Source of the DNA: Prevotella sp.
GTDB lineage: Bacteria; Bacteroidota; Bacteroidia; Bacteroidales; Bacteroidaceae
Length of the DNA stretch: 34,537 bases
NCBI GenBank assembly: GCA_017467705.1
Contig: JAFUSC010000138.1
Coordinates: forward strand, 1 to 34,537
Direction: 5' to 3'
The translations under genes were made by a program, and so were the position numbers. The notes under the pieces were generated by a model. That model had not been told where the DNA came from. It searched no databases and saw only the letters and a list, made by a program, of their open reading frames with translations. Below, piece by piece: positions 1-8,008 of this stretch; the stretch's first letter is position 1; each line of letters starts with the position of its first letter.

Positions 1-2
1 CC

Positions 3-3000
3 GTGCTGTTGCTCCTGTTGCTGAGCGTCAGCATGCAGGCACAGACACAGCGTTTCTACAATCTCACGGCCAAGGACGTGAAGATTGACACGCTGCTGCC
101 CCGATTCACATGCGACTTTGAACTGCCGACTGACTATGCCGACTCCATCTATCAGGCAGAGATAGCCTATCCGGAATTTATCACCATGACCCGTGCTGAC
201 ATCAAGCGTTATGAGGCCATCAGCGGACAGCCGTTGCCGGCCCTGCCCGCCATTGAACAGAACGTGAGCATTGACCGCAAACGCGCCCGGCTGAATGTCA
301 CCTTCGTGCCGTTGGTCTTCCGCGACGGCCGTTACCAGAAGCTCGTCAGCTTCCAGATAAAGGTAACACCCACCCCAACCCCTCCCGAGGGGAGGGGCTT
401 GGATACACCAAGTGCAAGAGCTCCCTTCCGTGCTAATGGGATGGCAGCTGCCTCTGTGCTGGCTTCGGGCCATTGGGTGAAGATCCGTGTGCCGGCGTCG
501 GGGCTCTGTCCGCTGACCGACGACCTCATTCGCACAGCTGGATTCAGCAATATCAACCGCGTAAAAGTCTACGGCTACGGCGGCGCCCTGCAACCGGAAA
601 AGCTCTACAGCAGCTACATAGCTGAGACCGACGACTTGCAAGAGGTGCCCACCTGCACCGTCAACGGACGCAGGGTGTTCTGGGCACAGGGGCCCGTGTC
701 GTGGAATGGCAGCACGCGCGTGCGCAATCCCTACTCACAATACGGCTATTACTTCCTCACCGAGAGCGACGGTGAGCCGCTGACCATGGACGAACAGGCT
801 CTGCGGCAGCTCTATCTGGACTCCGGCGAGGCCGACAACACGCTCTACGAGACCGACAACTACGCATGGTATCACTCAGGCCGTAACCTCTACGACGCCC
901 AGCTTTACACCATAGGACAGGCCAAGGAATACACGCTCACGCTGCCGGCAGGTGCCACCAGCGGCACGCTGACCGTGGTGCTGTCGGCTTACGACACACA
1001 GAAACAGACGAAAGCAACCGTAGCCCTCAACGGCGAAACCTGCGGAACACTGACCATGGATAAGTGTTCCACTTACTCGCACGCCAACGTCACCACACAG
1101 ACCTTCACGGTGAGCAACCTGCAAGCCACGAACAAAGTGCGCATCACGCAGACCAGCGGCGGCGAAATGCGGCTCGACTACATCAGCCTGCACGCCGACC
1201 AGCGGCCCACCGGTGCAGACATGGCATCACTGCCCACGGTGACAGCCGAGGTGGTGGGCACCATAGCCAATCAGAATCACCACGCTGACGAGGCGGCCGA
1301 CATGATCATCGTCATTCCGGCCAGCCGCAAACTACAGGCTCAGGCCGAGCGTCTGCAGGCGTTGCACGTGGCCAAGGACAGCCTGCGCGTACGCATCATT
1401 CCCGCCGACGAGCTCTACAATGAGTTCTCCAGCGGCACACCTGACGCCAACGCCTGCCGTCGTTATCTGCGCATGCTCTACGAACGGGCCGCGTCTGACG
1501 CCGACATGCCGCGCTTCCTCGTGCTCTTCGGCGACGGAGCATGGGACAACCGCATGCTGTCTTCCGACTGGAAGAACTATTCGCCTGACGACTTCCTGCT
1601 TTGCCACGAGAGCGAGAACTCCATCAGCGCCACGCAAAGCTACGTGACCGACGACTATTTCTGCATGCTCGACGACGGCGAGGGCGGCGACTTGGTCAAC
1701 AGCGACCGTGCCGACGTGGCCGTGGGCCGGTTCCCCGTGCGCACAGAGGCAGAGGCGAAAATCCTGATGGACAAACTGGAGGACTACGTCAACAACCGCT
1801 ATGCCGGCAGCTGGCAGAACGAGATATGCATCATGGGCGACGACGGTAATAACAACATGCACATGGAAGACGCCGACATCATTGCACAGCTCGTGGAGAA
1901 ACAGCATCCGGGCTATCAGGTCAAGCGCGTCATGTGGGATGCCTACACACGCACCACCACGGCCACCGGTAACCGCTATCCCGACGTCACACGGCTCCTC
2001 AAGCAACAGATGCAGCAGGGCGCGCTCATCATGAACTACAGCGGTCACGGTGCTGCCAATGCCTTCTCGCACGAATACGTGCTGCGCATCAACGACTTCG
2101 CCGACGGTTCGTCCAACCGTCTGCCGCTGTGGGTGACGGCTTCGTGCGACATCATGCCCTTCGACGGACAGGAAGACAACATTGGCGAGACGGCCATGTT
2201 CAACCGCCACGGCGGTGCCATCGCCTTCCTTGGCACCACACGCACCGTCTATGCCAACTATAACAGCTCACTCAATCAGGCTTTCATGAAAGAGGTGCTG
2301 AACCATATTCCCGTGGGCGAAGCCATACGCCTCGCCAAGAACGCACTGATTACGTCCAAGCAGGATCAGACGGTCAACAAGCTGCACTTCGTGTTATTAG
2401 GCGACCCGGCACTGAAACTGGCCACGCCGACGCTGTCTGCCGTGGTCGACGACATCAACGGTGCCGACGTCAACAGCGGGAACGCCCTGACGCTGAAAGC
2501 CGGAACGACGGTCACCGTGCGTGGCCACATAGAGAAAGGCGGCACCCGGCAGACTGACTTCAACGGCGTGATGACCGCCACCGTGCGCGACGCTGAAGAA
2601 GAGATTGTCTGTCACCTCAACGACACCAGCGAGGACATGGGCGCAACGCAGGCGTTTGTCTATCACGACCGCACGAAAACACTCTATCAAGGCAGTGACA
2701 GCGTACAGAACGGCATGTTCGCTTTCCAGTTCATCGTGCCGCAGGACATCAGCTACAGTGCAGACAACGGCCTCATCAACGTCTACGCCCTGAACAACGG
2801 CGGCGACCTGCGCGCCCACGGCATCTGTGACCACTTCCGTCTCGGTGCGGCTGACATGGTGAAACGCGACTCCGTCGGGCCGAAGATTTACTGTTACCTC
2901 AACTCCGACACCTTCGTCAACGGCGGCAAGGTGAACACCACGCCCTACTTCGTAGCCACCATCAGCGACGACGACGGCATCAACGCCACAGGCAACAGCA

Positions 3001-3533
3001 TCGGACACGACCTGGAACTCATCATCGACGGCGAGACAGCACGCACTTACGTGCTCAATGACTACTTCCAGTACGACTTCGGCAGCTTCACCAACGGCAC
3101 CGTGGGCTACAGCATCCCGGCACTCGACTATGGCAAGCACCGCCTGACGTTCCGTGCGTGGGACACGCAGAACAACTCCACCACGGCACAGCTCGATTTT
3201 GAAGTGGCCGAAGGTCTTGAACCCGTATTCTTCGACGTAGAGTGCACGCGCAACCCCGCGACCACCACCACCTCGTTCCGCATCCTACACGACCGCACAG
3301 GCAGTCAGATGGACTTCATCCTCGACGTCTTCGACATGAGTGGACGCCACATCTGGCAGCATGCAGAGAGCGGCGTACCCACCGACAACACCTACACCAT
3401 CGACTGGAACCTGACGCAAGGCAGCGGCAGCCGCATCTCCACCGGCGTCTACCTCTACCGCATCCGCATCAGCAGCGACGGCTCCGACTACGCATCAAAA
3501 GCCAAGAAAATCATCGTCATCAACAGCAAGTAA
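3..3533 (+). CDS. porU: PorU-like type IX secretion sortase (peptidase C25 family), 5' end at window edge
   Basis: Predicted T9SS cell-surface sortase: it removes the C-terminal signal of secreted cargo and attaches cargo to the outer surface. The protein is 1,176 residues or longer (P. gingivalis PorU is about 1,160). It begins in a hydrophobic signal-like stretch ending in MQAQTQ. The gingipain-type catalytic domain lies around residues 430-810, with the His in NYSGHG (H682) and the Cys in TASCD (C715) in the expected order. The last 75 residues form a Por-type C-terminal domain (FDMSGRHIW, then STGVYLYRIR, ending KKIIVINSK). The first codon seen is GTG at position 3; no charged n-region precedes the hydrophobic core, so the real start is probably outside the window. 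Residues 123-133 come from an inserted palindromic repeat. porV is the usual neighbour but is 5.2 kb away here. The family call is strong; the start is unknown. Confidence 0.93.
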   Translation: MLLLLLLSVSMQAQTQRFYNLTAKDVKIDTLLPRFTCDFELPTDYADSIYQAEIAYPEFITMTRADIKRYEAISGQPLPALPAIEQNVSIDRKRARLNVTFVPLVFRDGRYQKLVSFQIKVTPTPTPPEGRGLDTPSARAPFRANGMAAASVLASGHWVKIRVPASGLCPLTDDLIRTAGFSNINRVKVYGYGGALQPEKLYSSYIAETDDLQEVPTCTVNGRRVFWAQGPVSWNGSTRVRNPYSQYGYYFLTESDGEPLTMDEQALRQLYLDSGEADNTLYETDNYAWYHSGRNLYDAQLYTIGQAKEYTLTLPAGATSGTLTVVLSAYDTQKQTKATVALNGETCGTLTMDKCSTYSHANVTTQTFTVSNLQATNKVRITQTSGGEMRLDYISLHADQRPTGADMASLPTVTAEVVGTIANQNHHADEAADMIIVIPASRKLQAQAERLQALHVAKDSLRVRIIPADELYNEFSSGTPDANACRRYLRMLYERAASDADMPRFLVLFGDGAWDNRMLSSDWKNYSPDDFLLCHESENSISATQSYVTDDYFCMLDDGEGGDLVNSDRADVAVGRFPVRTEAEAKILMDKLEDYVNNRYAGSWQNEICIMGDDGNNNMHMEDADIIAQLVEKQHPGYQVKRVMWDAYTRTTTATGNRYPDVTRLLKQQMQQGALIMNYSGHGAANAFSHEYVLRINDFADGSSNRLPLWVTASCDIMPFDGQEDNIGETAMFNRHGGAIAFLGTTRTVYANYNSSLNQAFMKEVLNHIPVGEAIRLAKNALITSKQDQTVNKLHFVLLGDPALKLATPTLSAVVDDINGADVNSGNALTLKAGTTVTVRGHIEKGGTRQTDFNGVMTATVRDAEEEIVCHLNDTSEDMGATQAFVYHDRTKTLYQGSDSVQNGMFAFQFIVPQDISYSADNGLINVYALNNGGDLRAHGICDHFRLGAADMVKRDSVGPKIYCYLNSDTFVNGGKVNTTPYFVATISDDDGINATGNSIGHDLELIIDGETARTYVLNDYFQYDFGSFTNGTVGYSIPALDYGKHRLTFRAWDTQNNSTTAQLDFEVAEGLEPVFFDVECTRNPATTTTSFRILHDRTGSQMDFILDVFDMSGRHIWQHAESGVPTDNTYTIDWNLTQGSGSRISTGVYLYRIRISSDGSDYASKAKKIIVINSK
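368..400 (+). repeat. DUF559-associated palindromic repeat, solo copy inside porU
   Basis: These 33 bp match positions 2-34 of the inverted repeats that bracket the DUF559 gene (9928-9961 and 10380-10413). The core is CCCCTCCC-GAG-GGGAGGGG. It is 33 bp long, so it adds 11 codons in frame (roughly TPTPTPPEGRGL) to a linker between the PorU N-terminal region and the conserved ASGHWVKIRVP segment. Confidence 0.9.
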
Positions 3534-3537
3534 GACA
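3507..3537 (+). repeat. 31-bp direct repeat, left copy (3' end of porU)
   Basis: Identical to 4856-4886. It contains the last eight codons and stop of porU plus a few following bases. The two copies bracket the minus-strand ATPase gene. Confidence 0.9.
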
Positions 3538-3564
3538 AGAAAAGGCTCCATGTAGAGACCCTTG

Positions 3565-4758
3565 TCAATAGAGCAGTCCGAAAAGCCAAAGGGGAATTTT
3601 CTTGTCGTGCCCGATGTCAATGCCATCGCTGACGACAAAACTGTCTTCTAAGCCCTTTATCTGTTTGAAGCCTTTACTCTTTCCTCCCACTTCGAAGAGC
3701 CATTTGCCGTCCACGAGCAAGTCTCCTTGGTTCGGCATTGAAAGTTTGTGACCAACTCCAACCTGTGAAGCAAAAAAAGTCTCCCGCATAGTCCCATTTT
3801 CTACATGTGGAGTCAGGCAATGCATCAAGCTGGTATTATAAAACAATACCTTTTCTGGCTTTGTCAGCATGTTCATACCGCTGTCGGCACCATAAAGCCG
3901 GCGCACCAATGCGGCCTTATCCATCAGGTCGATAAGCTTCAGTACGTTGTTACGCGAAGCTTGAAGCGTAACACAGAGCCCGGAGATATTCAACGTATAA
4001 GGTGAACTCTCTGCCAATACCGCCAACAACTGCTTAGCCTTATAAACAGAGTCGTACTCAATATTGCCTACCGAGGGAATCTCACTGGTAACAATGGTTT
4101 CTATCACCTGTTGTAAGCGATCGAAAAATCCGTCGCCTTCTTCACGGTAGAAAGGATAATAGCCTGTCTCAATATATTTCTCGAAATGCTGCAGCACCTT
4201 CACCTTGGATGTGATGAGTGATGCCTGCATGAAATGGTCATTCAAGATGGTCTCCAACGAAAGTACCGGCAATTCGGCCACCTGCTCTAACTGTAGGTAT
4301 TCCCTGAACGACAAACCTTCAAGAGTGTACTGCCTGTGTCGACGCGAGAGATCACCCATTAGCGACTCCTCCAGTTTCAGCATCGAAGAACCCGTCACCA
4401 CGATATGCAGCTGGGGATAGGAATCGTAGATATTCTTGATTTCCTGCTGCCATCCTTTGTATTTGTGCACCTCGTCCAGAAACAGATGGGTACCACCATG
4501 TGTATAGTGATACTCCGCCAAGTCGAGAACCGTGTGGCTGGCAAACCAAATATGGTCAAGAGATGCGTACAGAGCCTTCTGTTTATCTTCAAAGGTACGC
4601 AGAATATGCTGCAGAAGCATTGTCGTTTTACCGACGCCCTTGGCCCCTTTAATCACAATGAGCCTGTTATCCCAGTTTATCTTCTCATAGAGATATCTGG
4701 TAAAACCCAAATCCGTTTCGGCCAGCAGACGGCCATAAGTCTTAAATAGTCTATCCAT
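3565..4758 (-). CDS. AAA-type ATPase with C-terminal DUF4143
   Basis: 397-residue predicted ATP-binding protein. The Walker A motif GAKGVGKT is at residues 38-45, Walker B LFLDEVHKY at 92-100, and a sensor-like VTGSS at 121-125. The C-terminal half has the winged-helix-like DUF4143 region (TLNISGLCVTLQASRNNVLKLIDLM) and an end resembling the nuclease-like part of these proteins (LLVDGKWLFEVGGKSKG). The family is widespread in Bacteroidota and its function is not established. An upstream in-frame ATG at 4833 exists, but the promoter at 4777-4808 lies inside that extension, so the start at 4758 (MDRLFKTYG) is chosen. The gene runs opposite to porU, is AT-richer than porU, and sits between 31-bp direct repeats of the porU end, which suggests it was inserted. 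Confidence 0.88.
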   Translation of the reverse strand: MDRLFKTYGRLLAETDLGFTRYLYEKINWDNRLIVIKGAKGVGKTTMLLQHILRTFEDKQKALYASLDHIWFASHTVLDLAEYHYTHGGTHLFLDEVHKYKGWQQEIKNIYDSYPQLHIVVTGSSMLKLEESLMGDLSRRHRQYTLEGLSFREYLQLEQVAELPVLSLETILNDHFMQASLITSKVKVLQHFEKYIETGYYPFYREEGDGFFDRLQQVIETIVTSEIPSVGNIEYDSVYKAKQLLAVLAESSPYTLNISGLCVTLQASRNNVLKLIDLMDKAALVRRLYGADSGMNMLTKPEKVLFYNTSLMHCLTPHVENGTMRETFFASQVGVGHKLSMPNQGDLLVDGKWLFEVGGKSKGFKQIKGLEDSFVVSDGIDIGHDKKIPLWLFGLLY

Positions 4759-4776
4759 TTCGCGCACTTTTGCATG

Positions 4777-4808
4777 CAAAGTTACATATTTTACTTTGAA
4801 AAAGCAAA
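4777..4808 (-). promoter_or_regulatory. Bacteroidota promoter for the DUF4143 ATPase
   Basis: On the minus strand: TTTG (4805-4808), 20 nt, TAACTTTG (4777-4784), matching the Bacteroidota housekeeping consensus. The start codon at 4758 is 18 nt beyond the -7 box, so the leader would be very short. Confidence 0.75.
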
Positions 4809-4855
4809 TATACGCACCGTTTTTTACTTTCAAAAGTTAAATTTGTCAAAAAAAA

Positions 4856-4886
4856 AAAATCATCGTCATCAACAGCAAGTAAGACA
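4856..4886 (+). repeat. 31-bp direct repeat, right copy (duplicated porU 3' end)
   Basis: Exact copy of 3507-3537, 1,349 bp downstream. Here it runs on into the palindrome array at 4879-4980, which suggests that this was the original DNA following the porU stop codon. Confidence 0.9.
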
Positions 4887-4980
4887 TTACCGAGGCCGGG
4901 TAATCCCGTTACCCAGCCTCAGTAACCACATTACCCAGCCCCAGCAACCACATTACCCGGGCTCAGTAATGGCGTTACCT
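4879..4980. repeat. 22-bp-period palindrome array A (GTAA...TTAC), 5 units
   Basis: Five imperfect palindromes with GTAA and TTAC arms. TTAC recurs at 4887, 4909, 4931, 4953 and 4975, exactly every 22 bp. Each later unit is about 17 nt plus a 5-nt spacer (agcct, agccc, gggct). The first unit overlaps the duplicated porU stop codon. Together with array B it fills most of the 4759-5284 intergenic stretch, which holds no gene. Confidence 0.85.
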
Positions 4981-5061
4981 GGTGTGCCTACATTTTCACA
5001 AGCCGTAAAAATGTTTTTCTGTCAACATTGCATGCATTAAAAAAATGCTTCTTTACTTCGC

Positions 5062-5166
5062 AGACGATGGTCGTTTGACTTGAAAACAAAGGTTGTTTGA
5101 CTTGCAAACAAACATCGTTTGCACCCCCAAACGATGATTGTTTCAAACCCAAACAACCATCGTTTA
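5062..5166. repeat. 22-bp-period palindrome array B (AAACGA...CGTTT), 5 units
   Basis: Five imperfect palindromes with AAAC(G/A)A and (C/T)GTTT arms. GTTT falls at 5073, 5095, 5117, 5140 and 5162, a 22-23 bp period. The sequence is unrelated to array A 80 bp upstream, but unit length and spacing are the same. Confidence 0.8.
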
Positions 5167-5217
5167 CTCATGACATGGAAAATTTAACACAACTGCGTGC
5201 AAATAGTTCTCTGAAAA

Positions 5218-5249
5218 TTTGGATTTGCCTTCATTTTTTTGTATCTTTG
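5218..5249 (+). promoter_or_regulatory. Bacteroidota promoter for the DUF1016 nuclease
   Basis: TTTG (5218-5221), 20 nt, TATCTTTG (5242-5249). Transcription would start near 5255, which rules out the upstream ATG at 5219 and supports translation from 5285. Confidence 0.78.
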
Positions 5250-5284
5250 CATTTGGTTTTTCTGCTTATGTAAAGTGTGAAGAT

Positions 5285-6463
5285 ATGACAAACGAGATAG
5301 ATAAATTTGACTTGACCTATGCCTCTGTTGTCCAAACCATTAAGGAAGCCATCCAACGTAGTCAGGCACGGGCACTTCATTTAATGAATGGTGAAGTACT
5401 ATCGTTGTATTACGGCATTGGACGATATATCTCAGATAATTCCAGAAATCACTTTTGGGGTACCAGTGCCTTGGCGCAAATAAGCAGTCAGCTACAAAAA
5501 GAAATGCCGGGACTTAAAGGCTACAGTGAAACAAGCCTGAAAGATATGCGTACGTTCTATGAGGAATGGCGCCCATATATAAATCGTCAGCCATTGGCTG
5601 ACGATTTATCCGCAGGATTACAAATACCAGCTATAACAGACATTAAAATTGACGAAAACCTCATGCTTCGTGAAATTCGTCAGCCAATGGCTGACGAATT
5701 GAATTGGACGGAATTTACTCAAGTTCCCTTTACCCACCACGTGATGATTCTGCGTAAGGAGAAATCATTTGAGGGACGTGCGTTTTATATCCATCAATGT
5801 GCCTTGCATTGTTGGAACAAATATGTGCTCCGCGACCATTTGAAAGACAACCTCTATAAAGATTATGCACATCTGCCCAACAACTTCACGGAAACCATTC
5901 CTGACCAACGACTGGCTGTCCGTGTGATGAAAGCCTTTAAAGAGGAATACCTGCTTGACTTTATAAATGCGGAAGACATCTATACTGAGGCAGAAGACCG
6001 AAATGAGCCTGTACTCAACAAAAGGATTGTTGCCAACATTCGTGACTTTATTCTCCGTTTTGGCCAAGACTTTATGTTTATCCGTGAGCAATTTCGCGTA
6101 ATTATAGGCGACGAAGAGAAATTTATAGATTTACTCTTCTTCAATCGCCAACTGAACGCCTTGGTCGCCGTGGAATTGAAAGATACTCGTTTTCAGCCAT
6201 CACACCTTGGTCAACTCAGCTTTTATCTCTCCGCTCTTGATAGAAATGTCAGGAAACCTCACGAGAATCCTCCTATAGGTCTTGTATTGTGCCGTGAGTA
6301 CGATCGCATGGTTGTTGAGGTAGCCATCAGCGATTATACGAAACCCATGGGCGTTGCCACGTTTCAATTGGGGAAAAATGCTCCAGATAATCTAACAAAG
6401 GTCCTCCCTCCAGCCGAAGAACTATCGAAGTGTCTGGATTTGTCAGATGAACAAAAAAAATGA
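5285..6463 (+). CDS. DUF1016 / YhcG-family PD-(D/E)xK nuclease
   Basis: 392-residue protein. The N-terminal DUF1016 region (about 1-170) carries the family phrase LSLYYGIGRYIS. The C-terminal PD-(D/E)xK nuclease domain has D282 in KFIDLLFFN and E297-x-K299 in VAVELKDTRF, the expected catalytic spacing. The family is found alone or beside restriction-modification and defence genes and is predicted to cut DNA; its substrate is unknown. The start at 5285 (MTNEIDKF) follows the promoter at 5218-5249. Two perfect 27-bp palindromes (5581-5607, 5674-5700) lie in frame in the linker and encode RQPLADDL and RQPMADEL. The stop is followed by an alternating purine-pyrimidine tract. It belongs to the accessory block that splits porU from porV. 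Confidence 0.88.
   Translation: MTNEIDKFDLTYASVVQTIKEAIQRSQARALHLMNGEVLSLYYGIGRYISDNSRNHFWGTSALAQISSQLQKEMPGLKGYSETSLKDMRTFYEEWRPYINRQPLADDLSAGLQIPAITDIKIDENLMLREIRQPMADELNWTEFTQVPFTHHVMILRKEKSFEGRAFYIHQCALHCWNKYVLRDHLKDNLYKDYAHLPNNFTETIPDQRLAVRVMKAFKEEYLLDFINAEDIYTEAEDRNEPVLNKRIVANIRDFILRFGQDFMFIREQFRVIIGDEEKFIDLLFFNRQLNALVAVELKDTRFQPSHLGQLSFYLSALDRNVRKPHENPPIGLVLCREYDRMVVEVAISDYTKPMGVATFQLGKNAPDNLTKVLPPAEELSKCLDLSDEQKK
5581..5607. repeat. Perfect 27-bp palindrome within DUF1016 gene, copy 1
   Basis: Arms of 13 bp (AAATCGTCAGCCA and its complement) around one central T. Nine codons long and in frame. Confidence 0.92.
5674..5700. repeat. Perfect 27-bp palindrome within DUF1016 gene, copy 2
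   Basis: Arms of 13 bp (AATTCGTCAGCCA and its complement) around one central A, 93 bp (31 codons) after copy 1. The outermost arm bases differ from copy 1 but remain paired. Confidence 0.92.
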
Positions 6464-6497
6464 CGCTTGTGACAGTAAAAACCTAAAAAAGTCTCCT

Positions 6498-6524
6498 GCG
6501 TACGTGCGCGCATATACGTACGCG
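6498..6524. repeat. Alternating purine-pyrimidine tract after DUF1016 gene
   Basis: GCGTACGTGCGCGCATATAC followed by GTACGCG, about 35 nt after the stop codon. The ends GCGTAC/GTACGC can pair as a hairpin. Similar tracts follow ribD (14079-14123) and the right-edge lipoprotein gene (33499-33537). Confidence 0.7.
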
Positions 6525-6616
6525 AGAAATTTTATTATATTCTGTCATATCCGTCATATCTGTCATCTATAAATGTTATTTTTCCATCAACAATGCTTTT
6601 TTTCAAGGAAAAGTTG

Positions 6617-6624
6617 TAACTTTG
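6617..6624 (+). promoter_or_regulatory. Probable -7 box (TAACTTTG) upstream of small ORF and rhuM-like gene
   Basis: TAACTTTG matches TAnnTTTG. No clean TTTG stands 19-21 nt upstream, so only the -7 element is claimed. It would drive the small ORF at 6671 and the RhuM-family gene. Confidence 0.45.
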
Positions 6625-6670
6625 TACTCGTTATTTGACAATTCTATAGGGCACCTGAAACAATGAGAAT

Positions 6671-6820
6671 ATGACAAGAGAACAACGAACAGCGACTGCA
6701 CGAATTATCAGCTCTAAGCTACTTCTTAGCTTACCCATGATTATGCCTAGAGTATGGTAAGAACGAGAGAAGGACGAGATTAGTAGATTACTGAAGGCTA
6801 ATGGAAGAAGTAAGATGTGA
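6671..6820 (+). pseudogene. Possible decayed small ORF (29 codons, TAA, then 19 more in-frame codons)
   Basis: ATG at 6671 opens 29 codons (MTREQRTATARIISSK... ending MPRVW) to a TAA at 6758. The same frame then continues for 19 charged, protein-like codons (EREKDEISRLLKANGRSKM) to TGA at 6818. A 19-bp palindrome (TAAGCTA-cttct-TAGCTTA, 6715-6733) lies exactly where the sequence turns hydrophobic. This fits a small gene interrupted by a palindromic insert and a stop. It may equally be non-coding. It sits behind a -7 box and just before the RhuM-family gene. Confidence 0.35.
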
Positions 6821-6853
6821 AATAAGGACGGAATAAAAACGTTATAATGATAT

Positions 6854-7885
6854 ATGGCAAAGAACGAGAATAACGAATTAGTGAACAGGGATCATGCGTT
6901 CTTGATTTATCAGGACGATAACGGAATCGCACGGGTGAACGTGAGGTTCGAGGGTGAGGACGTGTGGTTGACGCAAGAACAGATGATGGAACTGTTTGAT
7001 GCGTCGCAGCAGGACGTGAGCTATCACATCGGGCAGATTTACGAAGAGGACGAGCAAGACCCAAAACGAACTCACAAAAAATTTTTGTTAGTTCGGCAAG
7101 AGGGGTCTCGTAGCGTCAGACGACAGATAAGCCACTACAATCTGGATATGATTATTGCCGTGGGCTATCGTGTGAAGTCGCAGGTGGCTACTCGCTTCCG
7201 CCAATGGGCCACGGCTCATCTGCGTGAGTTTATCCAGAAAGGATTCGTACTGGATGATGAACGATTGAAGGGGAATCGTAACCGCTACTTCAGGGAACTG
7301 CTACAGCGCATCCGCGACATCCGCAGTAGTGAGCGCAACCTGTATCAGCAGGTGACGGACATCTTCATCACTAGCATCGACTATGATCCTAACGCGAATC
7401 TAACCCGTCAATTCTTCGCTACGGTGCAGAATAAATTGCACTATGCGGCGCATCAGCATACAGCGGCGGAAGTGATCTACGAGCGCGTGGATGCAGAGAA
7501 GCCAATGGTAGGAATGACGAACTTCAAGGGCAACTACATCACGAAAGAGGATGTGCAGATAGCCAAGAACTACCTGACGGAAGAGGAACTGACTTATCTG
7601 AACTTGTTGGTATCTCAGTACTTAGATTTTGCTGAGATTCAGGCTTTACAACAGCTGCCCATGAGAATGGTGGAATGGATAGAGAAACTGGATGAGTTGA
7701 TGAAACTATCTGGAAGGCAGTTGTTGGTAGGTAAGGGCACCATCAGTCACGAGGAAGCAAAGCAGAAGGCCATCGCTGAGTTTGAGAAATACCGCAAGAT
7801 GGAGATGTTGCAGTACGAAAGCGACTACGACCGGGCTATCAGGGAACTGATAGACAAGGAGAACGAAGCGAACAAAAGAAAGTGA
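6854..7885 (+). CDS. RhuM-family protein
   Basis: 343 residues. The N-terminal part (DVWLTQEQMMELFDASQQDVSYHI, then SRSVRRQISHYNLDMIIAVGYRVKSQVATRFRQWATAHLREFI, about residues 35-130) is the signature of the RhuM family, named from a Salmonella pathogenicity-island gene. The C-terminal half (LHYAAHQHTAAEVIYERVDAEKPMVGMTNFKG) is also conserved in that family. Biochemical function is not known; members often sit in mobile or restriction-modification loci, which fits its place beside a DUF1016 nuclease. The start at 6854 (MAKNENN) has only a weak ribosome binding site, as is usual in this phylum. Confidence 0.85.
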   Translation: MAKNENNELVNRDHAFLIYQDDNGIARVNVRFEGEDVWLTQEQMMELFDASQQDVSYHIGQIYEEDEQDPKRTHKKFLLVRQEGSRSVRRQISHYNLDMIIAVGYRVKSQVATRFRQWATAHLREFIQKGFVLDDERLKGNRNRYFRELLQRIRDIRSSERNLYQQVTDIFITSIDYDPNANLTRQFFATVQNKLHYAAHQHTAAEVIYERVDAEKPMVGMTNFKGNYITKEDVQIAKNYLTEEELTYLNLLVSQYLDFAEIQALQQLPMRMVEWIEKLDELMKLSGRQLLVGKGTISHEEAKQKAIAEFEKYRKMEMLQYESDYDRAIRELIDKENEANKRK

Positions 7886-7938
7886 TAATTGTGCTTCTTT
7901 ATTTGTGATTTCTCCGCAAGCCTTGCGGTTTTAATTTG

Positions 7939-7970
7939 TTTGGTAGTGAAAAGAATTCCGAGTATCTTTG
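7939..7970 (+). promoter_or_regulatory. Bacteroidota promoter for the 203-aa membrane-anchored protein
   Basis: TTTG (7939-7942), 20 nt, TATCTTTG (7963-7970). It supports translation from the ATG at 8009 rather than from the longer frame opening at 7889. Confidence 0.75.
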
Positions 7971-8008
7971 TACTCAAAAAAAGAATAACCCTAAAAGACA
8001 AAACGAAC

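Noticed and set aside
1332..2210. 292-codon open frame on the minus strand opposite porU (and similar long frames at 2397-3140)
   Set aside because: Mirror frames of a GC-biased gene with valine/histidine-rich, low-information translations; no promoter or family signature, whereas porU is unmistakable.
4774..5040. 88-codon plus-strand frame upstream of the DUF1016 gene
   Set aside because: It covers the minus-strand promoter, the duplicated porU end and array A; no ribosome binding site or family signature.
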